A model generated the notes under the pieces. It was not told where the DNA came from, searched no databases, and was given only the letters and a program-made list of their open reading frames with translations. The position numbers and the translations under genes were made by a program. DNA of 64,000 nt, taken from NCBI RefSeq assembly GCF_029210375.1, contig NZ_JARGER010000037.1, forward strand, positions 479,342-543,341. The letters are read 5' to 3'. Of the stretch, positions 16,256-25,604 are shown in pieces. The stretch is from Nocardioides sp. YIM 152315 (GTDB lineage: Bacteria > Actinomycetota > Actinomycetes > Propionibacteriales > Nocardioidaceae). Position 1 is the first letter of the stretch, and every line of letters begins with the position of its first letter.

Positions 16256-17458
16256 ATGTCCGATCCGCGCACCAGCACCTGTCCCGAGCTCGCCGCCGTC
16301 GAGGACCATGCCGAGGAGCTCGCCGCTCTCGGCCCGGCCAACGAGGAGCTCGGCAGGCTGCACGACCGAGCGGCCAAGGTGCTCCGCGACTCCGGCGTCA
16401 TCAGGATGCTGCAGCCGGCGGAGTACGGCGGCGCCGAGGCACACCCGCGGGACTTCGCCGAGACCGTGATGCGCGTGGCGTCGTTGGACGGCTCGACCGG
16501 CTGGGTCGCCGGCATCGTCGGCGTGCATCCCTGGGAGATGGCGCTGGTCGACCCGCGGGTCCAGGCGGAGGTGTGGGGCGAGGACCACGACGTGTGGATG
16601 GCCTCGCCGTACGCGCCGATGGGCGTGCTGCGTCCCGTGGACGGCGGCTACCTCTTCTCCGGGCGGTGGCAGTTCTCCTCCGGCACCGACCACTGCGACT
16701 GGATCTTCCTCGGCGCCTTCCTGGGCGACACCGACGGCGTGCCGCTCGAGCCGAGGGAGAACTACCACGTCATCCTGCCGCGGTCGGACTACACGATCGT
16801 CGACGACACCTGGGACGTGGTCGGGCTGCGCGGCACGGGCTCCAAGGACATCGTGGTGCAGGACGCGTTCATCCCCGACTACCGCGCGCTGCCCTTCTCG
16901 TCGATGGTCGACGGCTCGGCGCTCGCGCGCTCGGGCCGCACGAACCCGACGTACGGCGTGCCGTTCACAACGATCTTCCCGCTCGGGATCACCTCCGCGG
17001 TGATCGGCATCGCCGAGGGTGCCCTGGCCGCCCACCTCGCCTACCAGCGCGAGCGCGTGCAGATCACCGGCACGAAGGTGCGCGACGACCCGTACGTCCT
17101 CTCCGCGATCAGCGCCGCCGCCGAGGAGATCAACGCCTCGCGCACCGCGCTCCTCGACAACGTCTCGCACTTCTACGACATCGCGGCCGCGGGCGGCGAG
17201 GTGAGCCTGGCCGAGCGCGCCGCGTCGCGTCGTACGCAGGTCGCCGCGGCGTGGCGGTCGGTGCGCGCGATGAACGAGATCGTGGCCCGCAGCGGCGGCA
17301 ACGGCCTGCGGATGGACAGCCCGATCCAGCGGTTCTGGCGCGACGCGCAGATGGGGCTGGCCCACGCGATCCACGTGCCCGGGTCGGTCTTCCACGCCTC
17401 GGCGCTGCTCGACCTCGACGTCACGCCCCCGCCCGGGCCGATGCTCTCCATGATCTGA
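16256..17458 (+). CDS. Flavin-dependent monooxygenase, acyl-CoA dehydrogenase fold (HsaA-like)
   Basis: A 400-residue acyl-CoA-dehydrogenase-fold protein of the group D flavin monooxygenase type, exemplified by HsaA and 4-hydroxyphenylacetate hydroxylase C2. Marks are RMLQPAEYGGAEAHPRDF near the N-terminus, STGWVAGIVGVHPWE, FSGRWQFSSGTDHCDW and GLRGTGSKDIVVQDAFIP in the middle, and a C-terminal RFWRDAQMGLAHA helix. It should ortho-hydroxylate a phenol to a catechol using reduced flavin from the reductase at 14636. ATG at 16256 lies 7 nt after CAGCGT (16243-16248), with an operator copy at 16199-16213. A GTG/ATG further upstream is not needed. Confidence 0.9.
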   Translation: MSDPRTSTCPELAAVEDHAEELAALGPANEELGRLHDRAAKVLRDSGVIRMLQPAEYGGAEAHPRDFAETVMRVASLDGSTGWVAGIVGVHPWEMALVDPRVQAEVWGEDHDVWMASPYAPMGVLRPVDGGYLFSGRWQFSSGTDHCDWIFLGAFLGDTDGVPLEPRENYHVILPRSDYTIVDDTWDVVGLRGTGSKDIVVQDAFIPDYRALPFSSMVDGSALARSGRTNPTYGVPFTTIFPLGITSAVIGIAEGALAAHLAYQRERVQITGTKVRDDPYVLSAISAAAEEINASRTALLDNVSHFYDIAAAGGEVSLAERAASRRTQVAAAWRSVRAMNEIVARSGGNGLRMDSPIQRFWRDAQMGLAHAIHVPGSVFHASALLDLDVTPPPGPMLSMI

Positions 17459-17498
17459 CCCGCGGACCGGACTCTCGACGAAATCGGAAAGGACCGAC

Positions 17499-18422
17499 AT
17501 GACCCACCTCCGCGGACTCGGCTACCTCCGGGTCCAGACCCAGGACGTCACGCGCTGGCGCGAGCTCACCGTCGAGTGCCTCGGCCTCGTCGAGACCACC
17601 GGCCCCGTCGACGACGGCCTCTACCTGCGCATGGACGAGCGGGAGGCGCGGCTGATCGTGCTGCCCGGCGACGTCGACAAGGTGCTCGCGGTCGGGTGGG
17701 AGGTGCGCGACCAGTTCGGTCTCGCGGCCGTGGCCCGCACCGTCGAGGCGGCCGGCGTGGCCGTCAAGGAGCTCACCGCGGCCGAGTGCGCCGACCTCAG
17801 GATCGAGGCGGGCGTCCGCTTCGACGACCCCGCGGGCACGCCCGTCGAGGTGTTCTACGCGCCGGTGCTCGACCACGACCCCGTGCGCACGAAGTGGACG
17901 CAGCGCTTCGTGACCGGTGACCAGGGCATGGGTCACGTGGTGCTGCCGACGACGGCGTTCGAGGACAGCTACACCTTCTACAGCGAGGTGCTGGGCTTCC
18001 TCCCGCGCGGTGCGATGAGGGTCGGGCCGCCCGACCCGGCCGCGCCGCCGCGCCGGGTCCGCTTCCTCGGCATCAACGAGCGGCACCACAGCCTCGCCCT
18101 CTGCCCGGCCCCGCACGGCGAGGCCCCCGGGCTGGTGCACCTGATGGTGGAGGTCGACTCGCTCGACGCCGTGGGCCGGGCGCTCGACGAGATCGGCAGC
18201 CGCGGCTTCTCGATCTCCTCCACGCTGGGTCGGCACACCAACGACAAGATGGTGTCGTTCTACGTCCGGGCGCCCGGCGGCTGGGACATCGAGTACGGGT
18301 ACGACGGCATGCACGTCGACGAGACCTACTACACGGCCGAGGAGATCACCCGCGACTCCTACTGGGGCCACGACTGGTCGGGATCCGAGCCGCTCGCGGC
18401 GTTCGTGCCCCCCGCGGACTGA
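17499..18422 (+). CDS. Type I extradiol ring-cleavage dioxygenase (BphC/HsaC-like)
   Basis: A 307-residue two-module VOC-fold dioxygenase that cleaves a catechol meta to its hydroxyls. The Fe(II) ligands are visible as His146 (MGHVVLP), His214 (LVHLMVEV) and Glu265 (WDIEYGYDG). The second-sphere catalytic residues are also present: His196/His197 (NERHHSLAL), His246 (LGRHTND) and Tyr255 (SFY). An intact set means an active enzyme. ATG at 17499 follows AAAGGA. It is probably co-transcribed with the HsaA-like gene 40 bp upstream and feeds the hydrolase at 15310. Confidence 0.94.
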   Translation: MTHLRGLGYLRVQTQDVTRWRELTVECLGLVETTGPVDDGLYLRMDEREARLIVLPGDVDKVLAVGWEVRDQFGLAAVARTVEAAGVAVKELTAAECADLRIEAGVRFDDPAGTPVEVFYAPVLDHDPVRTKWTQRFVTGDQGMGHVVLPTTAFEDSYTFYSEVLGFLPRGAMRVGPPDPAAPPRRVRFLGINERHHSLALCPAPHGEAPGLVHLMVEVDSLDAVGRALDEIGSRGFSISSTLGRHTNDKMVSFYVRAPGGWDIEYGYDGMHVDETYYTAEEITRDSYWGHDWSGSEPLAAFVPPAD

Positions 18423-18424
18423 GG

Positions 18425-18439
18425 TCCCACTCAACGGAA
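18425..18439. promoter_or_regulatory. Operator copy 7 (second HsaA-like gene at 18481)
   Basis: TCCCACTCAACGGAA, centre 18432, 39.5 bp from a -10-like GATCCT at 18469-18474; ATG follows 6 nt later. The right arm is weaker (GGAA). Confidence 0.55.
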
Positions 18440-18480
18440 GGTCCGCCCGCGACGGCGTACCCGTGCCGGATCCTGACCCC

Positions 18481-19680
18481 ATGCCGAGAGCCCGCGCGGT
18501 CGAGCCCGAGGCGCAGCCGGGCCACGTGCTCGAACGCGTCCGGGCGCTGCTGCCGGGGTTCGTCGCACGCGCCGACGCCGTCGACGAGGCCCGCGTGCTC
18601 CCGGAGCAGACGATCGCCGAGATCCGCGACGCCGGCGTCTTCCGGATGCTGCAGCCGGCGCGGTGGGGCGGCCTGGAGGCCGACCCCGTCGAGTTCCTGC
18701 GCGTGGTGCGCGCGATCGCCGGGGCCTGCGGGTCGACGGGCTGGGTGGCGAGCATCGTGGGAGTCCACCCCTGGCAGCTGTCGCTCTTCCCGGCCGCGGC
18801 GCAGGAGGAGGTCTGGGCGGGGAACGCCGACGCGCTGATGTCGTCGGCGTACGCGCCCGTCGGGCGCCTCGTCGACGTCGACGGCGGCTTCCGGCTCAGC
18901 GGCCGCTGGAGCTTCTCCTCCGGCTGCGACCACGTCGACTGGGTGCTGATCGGCGCGATGCGCTCGGGGGAGGACGGCCGGCCGGTCGACTTCGTCACCT
19001 GCCTGGTCCCGCGCCGCGACCTCGAGGTCGTCGACGTCTGGAACCCCGTCGGGCTGCGCGGCACCGGCAGCAACGACCTGGTGGTGCGCGACGTCTTCGT
19101 GCCGACCCACCGGGTGCTGCGCAACTTCGAGCACCGGCTGCTCAGCGGCCCCGGTCAGGCGATCAACCCCGGCCCGCTCTACAAGCTGCCCTTCGGTGCG
19201 ATCTTCACCTCGGCCGTCGCGATGCCGGTGATCGGGGCCGTCGCCGGCTGCTACGACGCCTACGTCACCACCATGCGCGACCGCACCCGGCTCAGCCTGG
19301 GCGGCGGCCGGTTCGTCGAGGACCAGTTCGCCCAGGTCTCGGTCGCGCGCGCGGCCACCGAGATCGACGCGGCCGTGCTGCAGGTGGAGCGCAACCTCAG
19401 CGAGCTCTACGCGCACGCGGTGGCGGGCCGGGAGATCCCGACCGAGCTGCGACTGCGCGCGCGCCGCGACCAGGTGCGCGGCACCGAGCGCGCGCTGGAG
19501 GCCGTCGACATGCTCTTCAAGACCGCGGGCGGGACCTCGCTCACCCGCGGCAACCCGATCGAGCGGGCGTGGCGGGACGCGCACGCCGGCTCGGTGCACG
19601 TCGCGAACGACGTCGAGCGCACCCTCGCGCTCTACGGCAAGGGCGAGTTCGGACTGACCGTCGAGGACACGTTGGTCTGA
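18481..19680 (+). CDS. Flavin-dependent monooxygenase, acyl-CoA dehydrogenase fold (second HsaA-like paralogue)
   Basis: A 399-residue paralogue of the protein at 16256, with corresponding segments RMLQPARWGGLEADPVEF, STGWVASIVGVHPWQ, LSGRWSFSSGCDHVDW and GLRGTGSNDLVVRDVFVP. Having two oxygenases and one reductase suggests either two successive ring hydroxylations or two substrate ranges. ATG at 18481 lies 6 nt after a GATCCT -10-like box (18469-18474) and has no ribosome site. An in-frame GTG at 18463 overlaps the promoter and is rejected. An operator copy is at 18425-18439, right after the dioxygenase stop, so it has its own promoter. Confidence 0.9.
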   Translation: MPRARAVEPEAQPGHVLERVRALLPGFVARADAVDEARVLPEQTIAEIRDAGVFRMLQPARWGGLEADPVEFLRVVRAIAGACGSTGWVASIVGVHPWQLSLFPAAAQEEVWAGNADALMSSAYAPVGRLVDVDGGFRLSGRWSFSSGCDHVDWVLIGAMRSGEDGRPVDFVTCLVPRRDLEVVDVWNPVGLRGTGSNDLVVRDVFVPTHRVLRNFEHRLLSGPGQAINPGPLYKLPFGAIFTSAVAMPVIGAVAGCYDAYVTTMRDRTRLSLGGGRFVEDQFAQVSVARAATEIDAAVLQVERNLSELYAHAVAGREIPTELRLRARRDQVRGTERALEAVDMLFKTAGGTSLTRGNPIERAWRDAHAGSVHVANDVERTLALYGKGEFGLTVEDTLV

Positions 19681-19707
19681 GCATCCAGGCCAAGGATCGG
19701 AGGCACG

Positions 19708-20430
19708 ATGCGCACGGTGACACCGGCCGAGACGACCCCCGTGGTGGTGGGCCACGACGGGCGGCGCTACACGATGACCGACTACCTCGGCCGGCATGCC
19801 GGGGAGCGCGCCGACGCCGGTGACGACCACGGCCGGCAGGCCTACCTCGTGCGCCAGGAGGCCCCCGAGCTGCGCGCGCACTTCCACGAGGTCGACCAGT
19901 TCCAGGTGGTCCTCGACGGCGAGGGGACGCTCGGCCGGGACCGAGCGGTCCGCGGCGTCGTCCACTACACCGACGCGTTCACCAGCTACGGCCCCATCCG
20001 CACCGATCCCGCCATCGGGCTCGCCTACTTCACGCTCCGCCGCCGCGCCGACGTCGGCATCCACTACATGCCCGACGAGCGGGAGCGCCGGCGTCTGGCG
20101 GCGAGCTCGGGCCAGCACTTCACCGTCGCGCTCCGGACCGACGACCTCCCGGCCGCACGACTCCACGAGGTCGCGCGCACCGGTCGTGGCGCCGCGGCGT
20201 ACGGCGTCCGGCTGCCGGCGGGGCGGCCGCTCCGGCCGGCGGCCGGCGGCGGCGAGGGCTACCTGGTCGTGCTCGACGGCGCGCTGGTGCGCGACGGCGT
20301 CGAGCTGCCGACCGGCAGCCTGGTCAGCTTCGACGGGTTGGGGGACCTGTCCGGCCTCGCCTCCGTGCCGGCGCCCGATGACGGCGCGGCGCTGGCGGCG
20401 GTCGTGACGTTCCCGCCCCGGCACGACTGA
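19708..20430 (+). CDS. Cupin-like protein of unknown function
   Basis: A 240-residue protein with a likely cupin barrel: ELRAHFHEVDQFQVVLDGEGTLGRD (about residues 48-72) resembles cupin motif 1 with its metal-binding histidines. A second, less conserved half is GYLVVLDGALVRDGVELPTGSLVSF. It follows the second HsaA-like gene after 27 bp with a GATCGGAGG ribosome site. It could be a ring-modifying dioxygenase, an isomerase or a decarboxylase in the aromatic pathway. I do not recognise a specific family. Confidence 0.75.
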   Translation: MRTVTPAETTPVVVGHDGRRYTMTDYLGRHAGERADAGDDHGRQAYLVRQEAPELRAHFHEVDQFQVVLDGEGTLGRDRAVRGVVHYTDAFTSYGPIRTDPAIGLAYFTLRRRADVGIHYMPDERERRRLAASSGQHFTVALRTDDLPAARLHEVARTGRGAAAYGVRLPAGRPLRPAAGGGEGYLVVLDGALVRDGVELPTGSLVSFDGLGDLSGLASVPAPDDGAALAAVVTFPPRHD

Positions 20431-20473
20431 CCGGGACCATTCGCGATCCGCGGACACGGCACCTTGGCCGATG

Positions 20474-20488
20474 TCCCGGTGAGCGGGA
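20474..20488. promoter_or_regulatory. Operator copy 8 (binding-protein/amidase operon)
   Basis: TCCCGGTGAGCGGGA, centre 20481. No clear TANNNT box lies at 39.5 bp; CACCCT (20515-20520, 36.5 bp) or TACTGA (20521-20526, 42.5 bp) are the nearest. The start codon is 112 bp from the centre. Confidence 0.5.
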
Positions 20489-20592
20489 ATCCGCGCGTGC
20501 GTTGAGACGCCGATCACCCTTACTGACGTTTGACCTCCTCGGGTAGGAGACAGCGATCGCGGGCCAGAGGCCCCTCACGAAGGGACACCACG

Positions 20593-22215
20593 ATGATGCG
20601 ACGACGTGCAGGCGGGGTCGGGTTGGCTGCGGCCACGGCGATCTGCCTGGCCGCCACGATGGCCGGCTGCTCGTCCTCGGCCGACGGGGACCCGAACGAC
20701 TCCCCCGAGATCACCTCGATCTCCTTCTCGGAGGGCTACATCAACGGCGGCGAGGAGGCCGAGGGCGACCCGGTCGACGGAGGCACGCTGACCATCAGCG
20801 ACTACTCCGAGGCGCGCAGCCTGGACCCGTCGGCGACCGTCGGACACGGCAGCGCCGGAGGCAACGCGCTGGCGGCGGTCTACGACCTCCTGGTGCGCTA
20901 CAACACGGACTCCGGCGAGTTCGAGCCCTGGCTGGCCGACTCGATCGAGAGCAACGACGACCACACCGTGTGGACCCTGGGGCTCAAGGACGACGTCACG
21001 TTCTCCGACGGAACGCCCGTCGACGCCGCCTCCGTGCTCGGCAGCATCGGCTACTACATGAAGAACGGCGGCTCCGACGCCGGCATGCTCTCGACCTTCC
21101 TCACGGGCATGGAGCCGGTGGACGGGAGCACCGTGAAGTTCACCCTCAACCAGCCGTGGACGACGTTCCCGTACATGCTGGCGCGGGGCGCCGGCATGAT
21201 CATGGCGCCGGCGGCGTACAGCGGCGCGGAGTTCAAGCCGATCGGTGCCGGTCCCTTCGAGCTCGAGAACTACGCCCCCGCCGAGGAGCTGGTGCTCACC
21301 CGGCGCGACGACTACTGGAACGGCACCCCGCACCTCGAGAAGGTCCGCTTCACCTGGATCGACAGCGACGACGCCCGGGAGGACGTGCTCGACAGCGGAC
21401 AGGCCGACCTGGTGAGCGTGCGCTCGGCCGGCCCGGTCAACGCCCTCGCCGCGGAGTCCCCGGGCTACGTCTCGATGTCGAACCTCGGTGAGATCGTGTC
21501 GATCAACGACCGCGAGGGCCGTCCGGGCGCCGACCCGCGGGTGCGCAAGGCGATCGCGCTCGCGATCGACGTCGAGGCCTACTACCAGCGGACCGCGGAC
21601 GGCAAGGGCCTGCCGCTGAAGAAGATCTACGGCGAGAGCTCGCAGTGGTCCGACGCGGACGTCGCACCGATCGCGGACGACGTCGAGGAGGCCAAGTCGC
21701 TGGTGGAGGAGGCGAAGGCGGACGGCTTCGACGGCAAGCTCCAGTACGTCGGGAACTCCAGTGCGAGCGGCCGCACCCAGGCGCTGGCCCTCCAGGCGAT
21801 GCTGGAGACCGTCGGGTTCGAGGTCGAGACCAAGCTGCTGCGCAGCGTGGCCGACCAGATCGAGCGTCTCTACGTCACCCACGACTACGACCTGGCCCGC
21901 TCCGGCGCCTCGTCGACCGAGATGAGCCCGTTCGAGGGCCTCTTCGCGGCGCTGTCGTCGAAGTCCTACATCAACACCAGCGGCTACGCGAGCCCGAAGA
22001 TGGACAAGCTGCTCGACCAGCTGCAGGCCGCCGACACCGACGAGTCGCGCGCGGCCGCGCTCGCCGAGATCGAGACCCTCTTCGTCGAGGACGTCCCGGT
22101 GGCGCCCCTGGGGACGACGGCCGCGGTCTACGCCTGGCAGGACGACGTGCACGGCGTCAGCGTCTCGGCCGACGAGCTGCTGATGCTCGGTGGCGCCTGG
22201 AAGGACGGCGAGTGA
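20593..22215 (+). CDS. ABC transporter substrate-binding lipoprotein, family 5
   Basis: A 540-residue binding protein with a signal peptide (RRRAGGVGLAAATAICLAAT), lipobox MAGC and acidic linker, followed by DPVDGGTLTISDYSEARSLDP. It shares the DPVDGG...SLDP layout with the proteins at 28755, 43703 and 45512 but is more divergent. No permease gene follows; instead its stop overlaps an amidase start. The two adjacent ATGs (20593, 20596) follow GAAGGGA. An operator copy is at 20474-20488, although the -10 is less clear than elsewhere. It probably uses the transporter of another operon. Confidence 0.92.
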   Translation: MMRRRAGGVGLAAATAICLAATMAGCSSSADGDPNDSPEITSISFSEGYINGGEEAEGDPVDGGTLTISDYSEARSLDPSATVGHGSAGGNALAAVYDLLVRYNTDSGEFEPWLADSIESNDDHTVWTLGLKDDVTFSDGTPVDAASVLGSIGYYMKNGGSDAGMLSTFLTGMEPVDGSTVKFTLNQPWTTFPYMLARGAGMIMAPAAYSGAEFKPIGAGPFELENYAPAEELVLTRRDDYWNGTPHLEKVRFTWIDSDDAREDVLDSGQADLVSVRSAGPVNALAAESPGYVSMSNLGEIVSINDREGRPGADPRVRKAIALAIDVEAYYQRTADGKGLPLKKIYGESSQWSDADVAPIADDVEEAKSLVEEAKADGFDGKLQYVGNSSASGRTQALALQAMLETVGFEVETKLLRSVADQIERLYVTHDYDLARSGASSTEMSPFEGLFAALSSKSYINTSGYASPKMDKLLDQLQAADTDESRAAALAEIETLFVEDVPVAPLGTTAAVYAWQDDVHGVSVSADELLMLGGAWKDGE

Positions 22216-23636
22216 CTCGAGCAGGCGACGCGATCGAGCTCGCGGGACGGATCCGTCGCGGGGAGGTGACGGCGCGGCAGGCGGTGGAGGAGTCCATCGC
22301 CCGGATCGAGAAGCGCAACCCGGAGCTCAACGCCGTCGTCAACCAGCGGTTCGAGGCCGCCCTGGACGAGGTCGACGCGGGGCTCCCGGACGGGCCGCTG
22401 CGCGGCGTGCCGGTGCTGGTCAAGGACCTGCACGCCGACGTGGCCGGGATGCCGTCCACCCGGGGCAGCCGGCTGTGGGCGGACGCGGTGGCGGCGCACG
22501 ACAGCGAGCTGGTCGCGCGCTACCGTCGGGCGGGCATGGTGGTGCTGGGCACCACCAACACCCCCGAGCTCGGCAAGAACGCCAGCACCGAGCCGGCGCT
22601 CTTCGGTCCGGCCCGCAACCCATGGGCGCCGGACCGATCGCCCGGCGGCTCCAGCGGCGGGTCGGCGGCGGCGGTCGCGTCCGGGATGGTGCCGGTCGCG
22701 CACGGCAACGATGGAGGCGGATCGATCCGGATCCCGGCGTCGATGTGCGGTCTGTTCGGACTCAAGCCCACTCGGGGGCGGGTCTCGCCCGCGCCGTACG
22801 CGACCGCGCTCTCCTCGCCGGTGTCCATCCATCATGCCCTGACGACCTCCGTGCGCGACAGTGCACTCCTCCTCGATGTCGCCTCGGGACCCGTGCGCGG
22901 TGACGCGTACGGCGCTCCGGGTGGGGGCCCGTTCCTCGACGAGGTGGGGCGCGACCCGGGACGGCTCCGGATCGGCGTGGTCGCCAGCCTGCCCGTCGGG
23001 CTGCCCACCCACCCCGACTGCGTGGCCGCGGTCGAGCGGGCGCGCGCGGTGTGCGAGAGTCTCGGCCACCGGACCGTCGAGGTTTCGCTCGAGTACGACG
23101 CCCCGGCCATGATGGCGGCGTCCGGCCTCATCATGGGTGCCTCGCTGGTGAGAGCGGTCGACGCACGACTGGTCGAGCTCGGCCGGCCGCTGGCCGACGA
23201 CGACCTCGAGCCGTTCACCCGGACGATGCTGGAGCACTACCGAGCGTCGAGCGCGGCGGAACTCTGCGGCGCGTTGCAGGTCGCGGAGACGACGGGCTGG
23301 CAGGTCGGTCGCGTCTTCGGCGAGGTCGACGTCCTGCTCATGCCGGTCCTCTCCCAGCCGGCGCCGGCGTTGGGCACGCTCGACACGTCCCGACCGGAGG
23401 TGATGTACGAGTTGGGGACCGTCTACTCGTACTACACCTCGCTGTTCAACGTCACCGGGCAGCCGGGGATGTCGGTGCCGTTCGGCACCGACGCGACCGG
23501 GGTCCCGACCGGGGCGCAGTTCGTCGCCGACATCGGTCAGGAGGCGCTCCTGCTCCGGCTCGCCGGGCAGCTCGAGCGGGCCGCGCCGTGGCCGACCGTG
23601 GCGCCCGGCTACGAGGTCGAGCCAGACGCCGGGTGA
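22212..23636 (+). CDS. Amidase (amidase signature family)
   Basis: A 474-residue amidase with the catalytic lysine in VPVLVKDL (about residue 76) and the serine-rich signature [16 protein letters not shown] containing the cis-Ser and nucleophilic Ser, then [26 protein letters not shown]. It hydrolyses an amide to acid plus amine or ammonia in the cytoplasm. Its GTG overlaps the stop of the binding-protein gene and its stop overlaps the next start. Coupling to a binding protein suggests the imported compound is an amide or N-acyl compound; this is inference. Confidence 0.92.
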   Translation: MTRAGDAIELAGRIRRGEVTARQAVEESIARIEKRNPELNAVVNQRFEAALDEVDAGLPDGPLRGVPVLVKDLHADVAGMPSTRGSRLWADAVAAHDSELVARYRRAGMVVLGTTNTPELGKNASTEPALFGPARNPWAPDRSPGGSSGGSAAAVASGMVPVAHGNDGGGSIRIPASMCGLFGLKPTRGRVSPAPYATALSSPVSIHHALTTSVRDSALLLDVASGPVRGDAYGAPGGGPFLDEVGRDPGRLRIGVVASLPVGLPTHPDCVAAVERARAVCESLGHRTVEVSLEYDAPAMMAASGLIMGASLVRAVDARLVELGRPLADDDLEPFTRTMLEHYRASSAAELCGALQVAETTGWQVGRVFGEVDVLLMPVLSQPAPALGTLDTSRPEVMYELGTVYSYYTSLFNVTGQPGMSVPFGTDATGVPTGAQFVADIGQEALLLRLAGQLERAAPWPTVAPGYEVEPDAG

Positions 23637-24358
23637 GCATCGCCGTCGCCGGGGCGGTCGCCGCGATCTGTGGGATCGCGGCGACCGCGCAGGCGGTGAC
23701 CGGCTTCGGGTTCGCGCTGGTCGCGATCCCGCTGCTGAGCCTGCTCATCGGGCCGGCGCCCGCGGTGGTCCTCGCCACGCTCGCAAGCCTGGTCCTCACC
23801 ACGATCGCCGCGTGGCGCGAACGCGCCGTGGTAGCAGTGGCACCCGCGCGGCGGATGACGTTGGCCGGGGTGCTCGGGATGCCGGTCGGCCTGCTGGCCC
23901 TGACCCGCTTCGACGCCGACGCCCTGCAGCTGCTGATCGCGGCGACGCTGGTCGCGCTGGTCGCGCTGTCGCTGCTGGGCCTGGAGCTGCCCGGCGGTCG
24001 TCGTGCGCAGTGGGCGGCCGGCGCGACGAGCGGGGCGCTCCTCACCGGAACCGGCATGAACGGGCCGCCGCTGGTGCTCGCGCTCCATGGGGCCCGTCTG
24101 CCGCCGCGCGCCATGCGCGGCACGCTGCAGGCGGTCTTCTGGTGGCAGGACCTGGTCGCCGTCGCGGCGTTCGCGGTCGTCGGCCTGATCGGCGGCGACG
24201 TCCTGCTACTGGCCGCCGTGGGCTGCCTGGCCATCCCGATCGGTTGGCGGGTCGGCAACGCGGTCTTCATCCGGATCCCGCCCGCCCGGTTCCGGGGAGT
24301 GGTCCTCGTCGCTCTGACCGTCACCGCTCTGGTCGCTGCCGTCAGCGCCGTGGCCTGA
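23633..24358 (+). CDS. TauE/SafE-type (DUF81) membrane protein
   Basis: A 241-residue polytopic membrane protein, about seven to eight hydrophobic helices, starting [34 protein letters not shown]. The GFGFALVAIP segment and the mid-protein GTGMNGPPLVLALHG repeat are marks of the TauE/SafE family, implicated in export or uptake of sulfonates and organic anions. It is translationally coupled to the amidase (GTGA overlap), so it may export or import the acid or amine product. Direction of transport is not known. Confidence 0.85.
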   Translation: MSIAVAGAVAAICGIAATAQAVTGFGFALVAIPLLSLLIGPAPAVVLATLASLVLTTIAAWRERAVVAVAPARRMTLAGVLGMPVGLLALTRFDADALQLLIAATLVALVALSLLGLELPGGRRAQWAAGATSGALLTGTGMNGPPLVLALHGARLPPRAMRGTLQAVFWWQDLVAVAAFAVVGLIGGDVLLLAAVGCLAIPIGWRVGNAVFIRIPPARFRGVVLVALTVTALVAAVSAVA

Positions 24359-24381
24359 CCCGGTGCCTTCCGGCCGTCGGC

Positions 24382-24396
24382 TTCCGGCCACCGGGA
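24382..24396. promoter_or_regulatory. Operator copy 9 (thiolase operon)
   Basis: TTCCGGCCACCGGGA, centre 24389, 39.5 bp from TAGCCT at 24426-24431. The thiolase GTG follows at 24465 after a ribosome site. Confidence 0.62.
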
Positions 24397-24464
24397 GCGA
24401 CGCCCCGTACGGACGTCCGGCTGTCTAGCCTCCGAATCCCAGCACCGCCACAGGAGGTCCACCC

Positions 24465-25604
24465 GTGTCCACCGCCGTGATCGTCGATGCCGCCCGCTCT
24501 CCCTTCGGACGACGGGGCGGACCCCTCGCCGCGATGCACCCCGCCGAGCTCCTCGGACACGTGCAGCGCGGCGTCCTCGAGCGTGCCGGGGTGGCACCGG
24601 AGGAGGTCGGCGAGGTCGTCGGCGGGTGCGTCACCCAGGCCGGCGAGCAGTCCGGGGGCATCGCCCGCGTGGCCTGGCTGCACGCGGGCCTGCCGGAGGG
24701 GGCCGGCGTGACGACGATCGACGCCCAGTGCGCCTCGGGCCAGCAGGCCGCCCACCTGATCGCCGCCCAGATCGCCGTCGGCGCCATCGACGTCGGTGTC
24801 GCGTGCGGCGTCGAGGTGATGTCGCGCGTCCCGCTGCTCGCGAACATCGGCGAGGGTGCGCCGTACGGACGCCCCCGCCCGGAGGGCTGGACGATCGACA
24901 TGCCCACCCAGTACGTCGCGGCCGAGCGGATCGCCGAGCGGCGCGGCTTCACCCGGGAGCAGGTCGACGCCTTCGGCCTCCGTTCGCAGCAGCGGGCCCG
25001 CGCGGCGTGGGACGAGGGCCGGCTGGCCCGTCAGGTGCTGCCCGTCAAGCTGCCGGACGGCACGCTCGTCGAGCGCGACGGGGGCCTGCGCGAGACCAGC
25101 GCCGAGGCGCTCGCCGCCCTGAAGCCGGTCGTCGACGGCGGCCTGCACACCGCGGGCACCGCCTCGCAGATCTCCGACGGCGCCACCGCCGCGGTGCTGA
25201 TGTCCGAGCGCCGGGCCGACGACCTGGGCCTGCGGCCACGGGCGCGGATCCGCCACCAGTGCCTGGTGGGCGGCGAGACCCGCTATCTGCTCGACGGCCC
25301 GATCCGGGCGGCCGACACGATCCTCGCCCGCGCGGGGATGACCGTCGACGACGTCGACCTCTTCGAGGTCAACGAGGCCTTCGCATCGGTCGCGATGTCC
25401 TTCGCGCAGGTGCACGGCGTGCCCGACGACAAGCTGAACGTCAACGGCGGCGCGATCGCGCTCGGTCACCCGGTCGGCGCGACCGGGGTGCGCCTGCTGG
25501 CGACGGTGATCGACGAGCTCGAGCGCACCGACAAGACGTTCGGCCTGATCGCCACCTGCGCCGGCGGCGCCATGGCGGTGGGCACCCTGGTGGAGCGGCT
25601 GTGA
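24465..25604 (+). CDS. Acetyl-CoA C-acyltransferase (thiolase)
   Basis: A 379-residue thiolase that cleaves a 3-ketoacyl-CoA with CoA. The nucleophile is Cys89 in TIDAQCASGQQAAH; the second catalytic part reads NVNGGAIALGHPVGATG (histidine), and the C-terminal cysteine motif is CAGGAMAVGTL. GTG at 24465 follows CAGGAGG, giving a leader of about 27 nt after a TAGCCT -10 (24426-24431). An operator copy at 24382-24396 lies at the standard spacing. It heads an operon with a thioesterase, a carboxyltransferase and an IclR gene. Confidence 0.93.
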   Translation: MSTAVIVDAARSPFGRRGGPLAAMHPAELLGHVQRGVLERAGVAPEEVGEVVGGCVTQAGEQSGGIARVAWLHAGLPEGAGVTTIDAQCASGQQAAHLIAAQIAVGAIDVGVACGVEVMSRVPLLANIGEGAPYGRPRPEGWTIDMPTQYVAAERIAERRGFTREQVDAFGLRSQQRARAAWDEGRLARQVLPVKLPDGTLVERDGGLRETSAEALAALKPVVDGGLHTAGTASQISDGATAAVLMSERRADDLGLRPRARIRHQCLVGGETRYLLDGPIRAADTILARAGMTVDDVDLFEVNEAFASVAMSFAQVHGVPDDKLNVNGGAIALGHPVGATGVRLLATVIDELERTDKTFGLIATCAGGAMAVGTLVERL

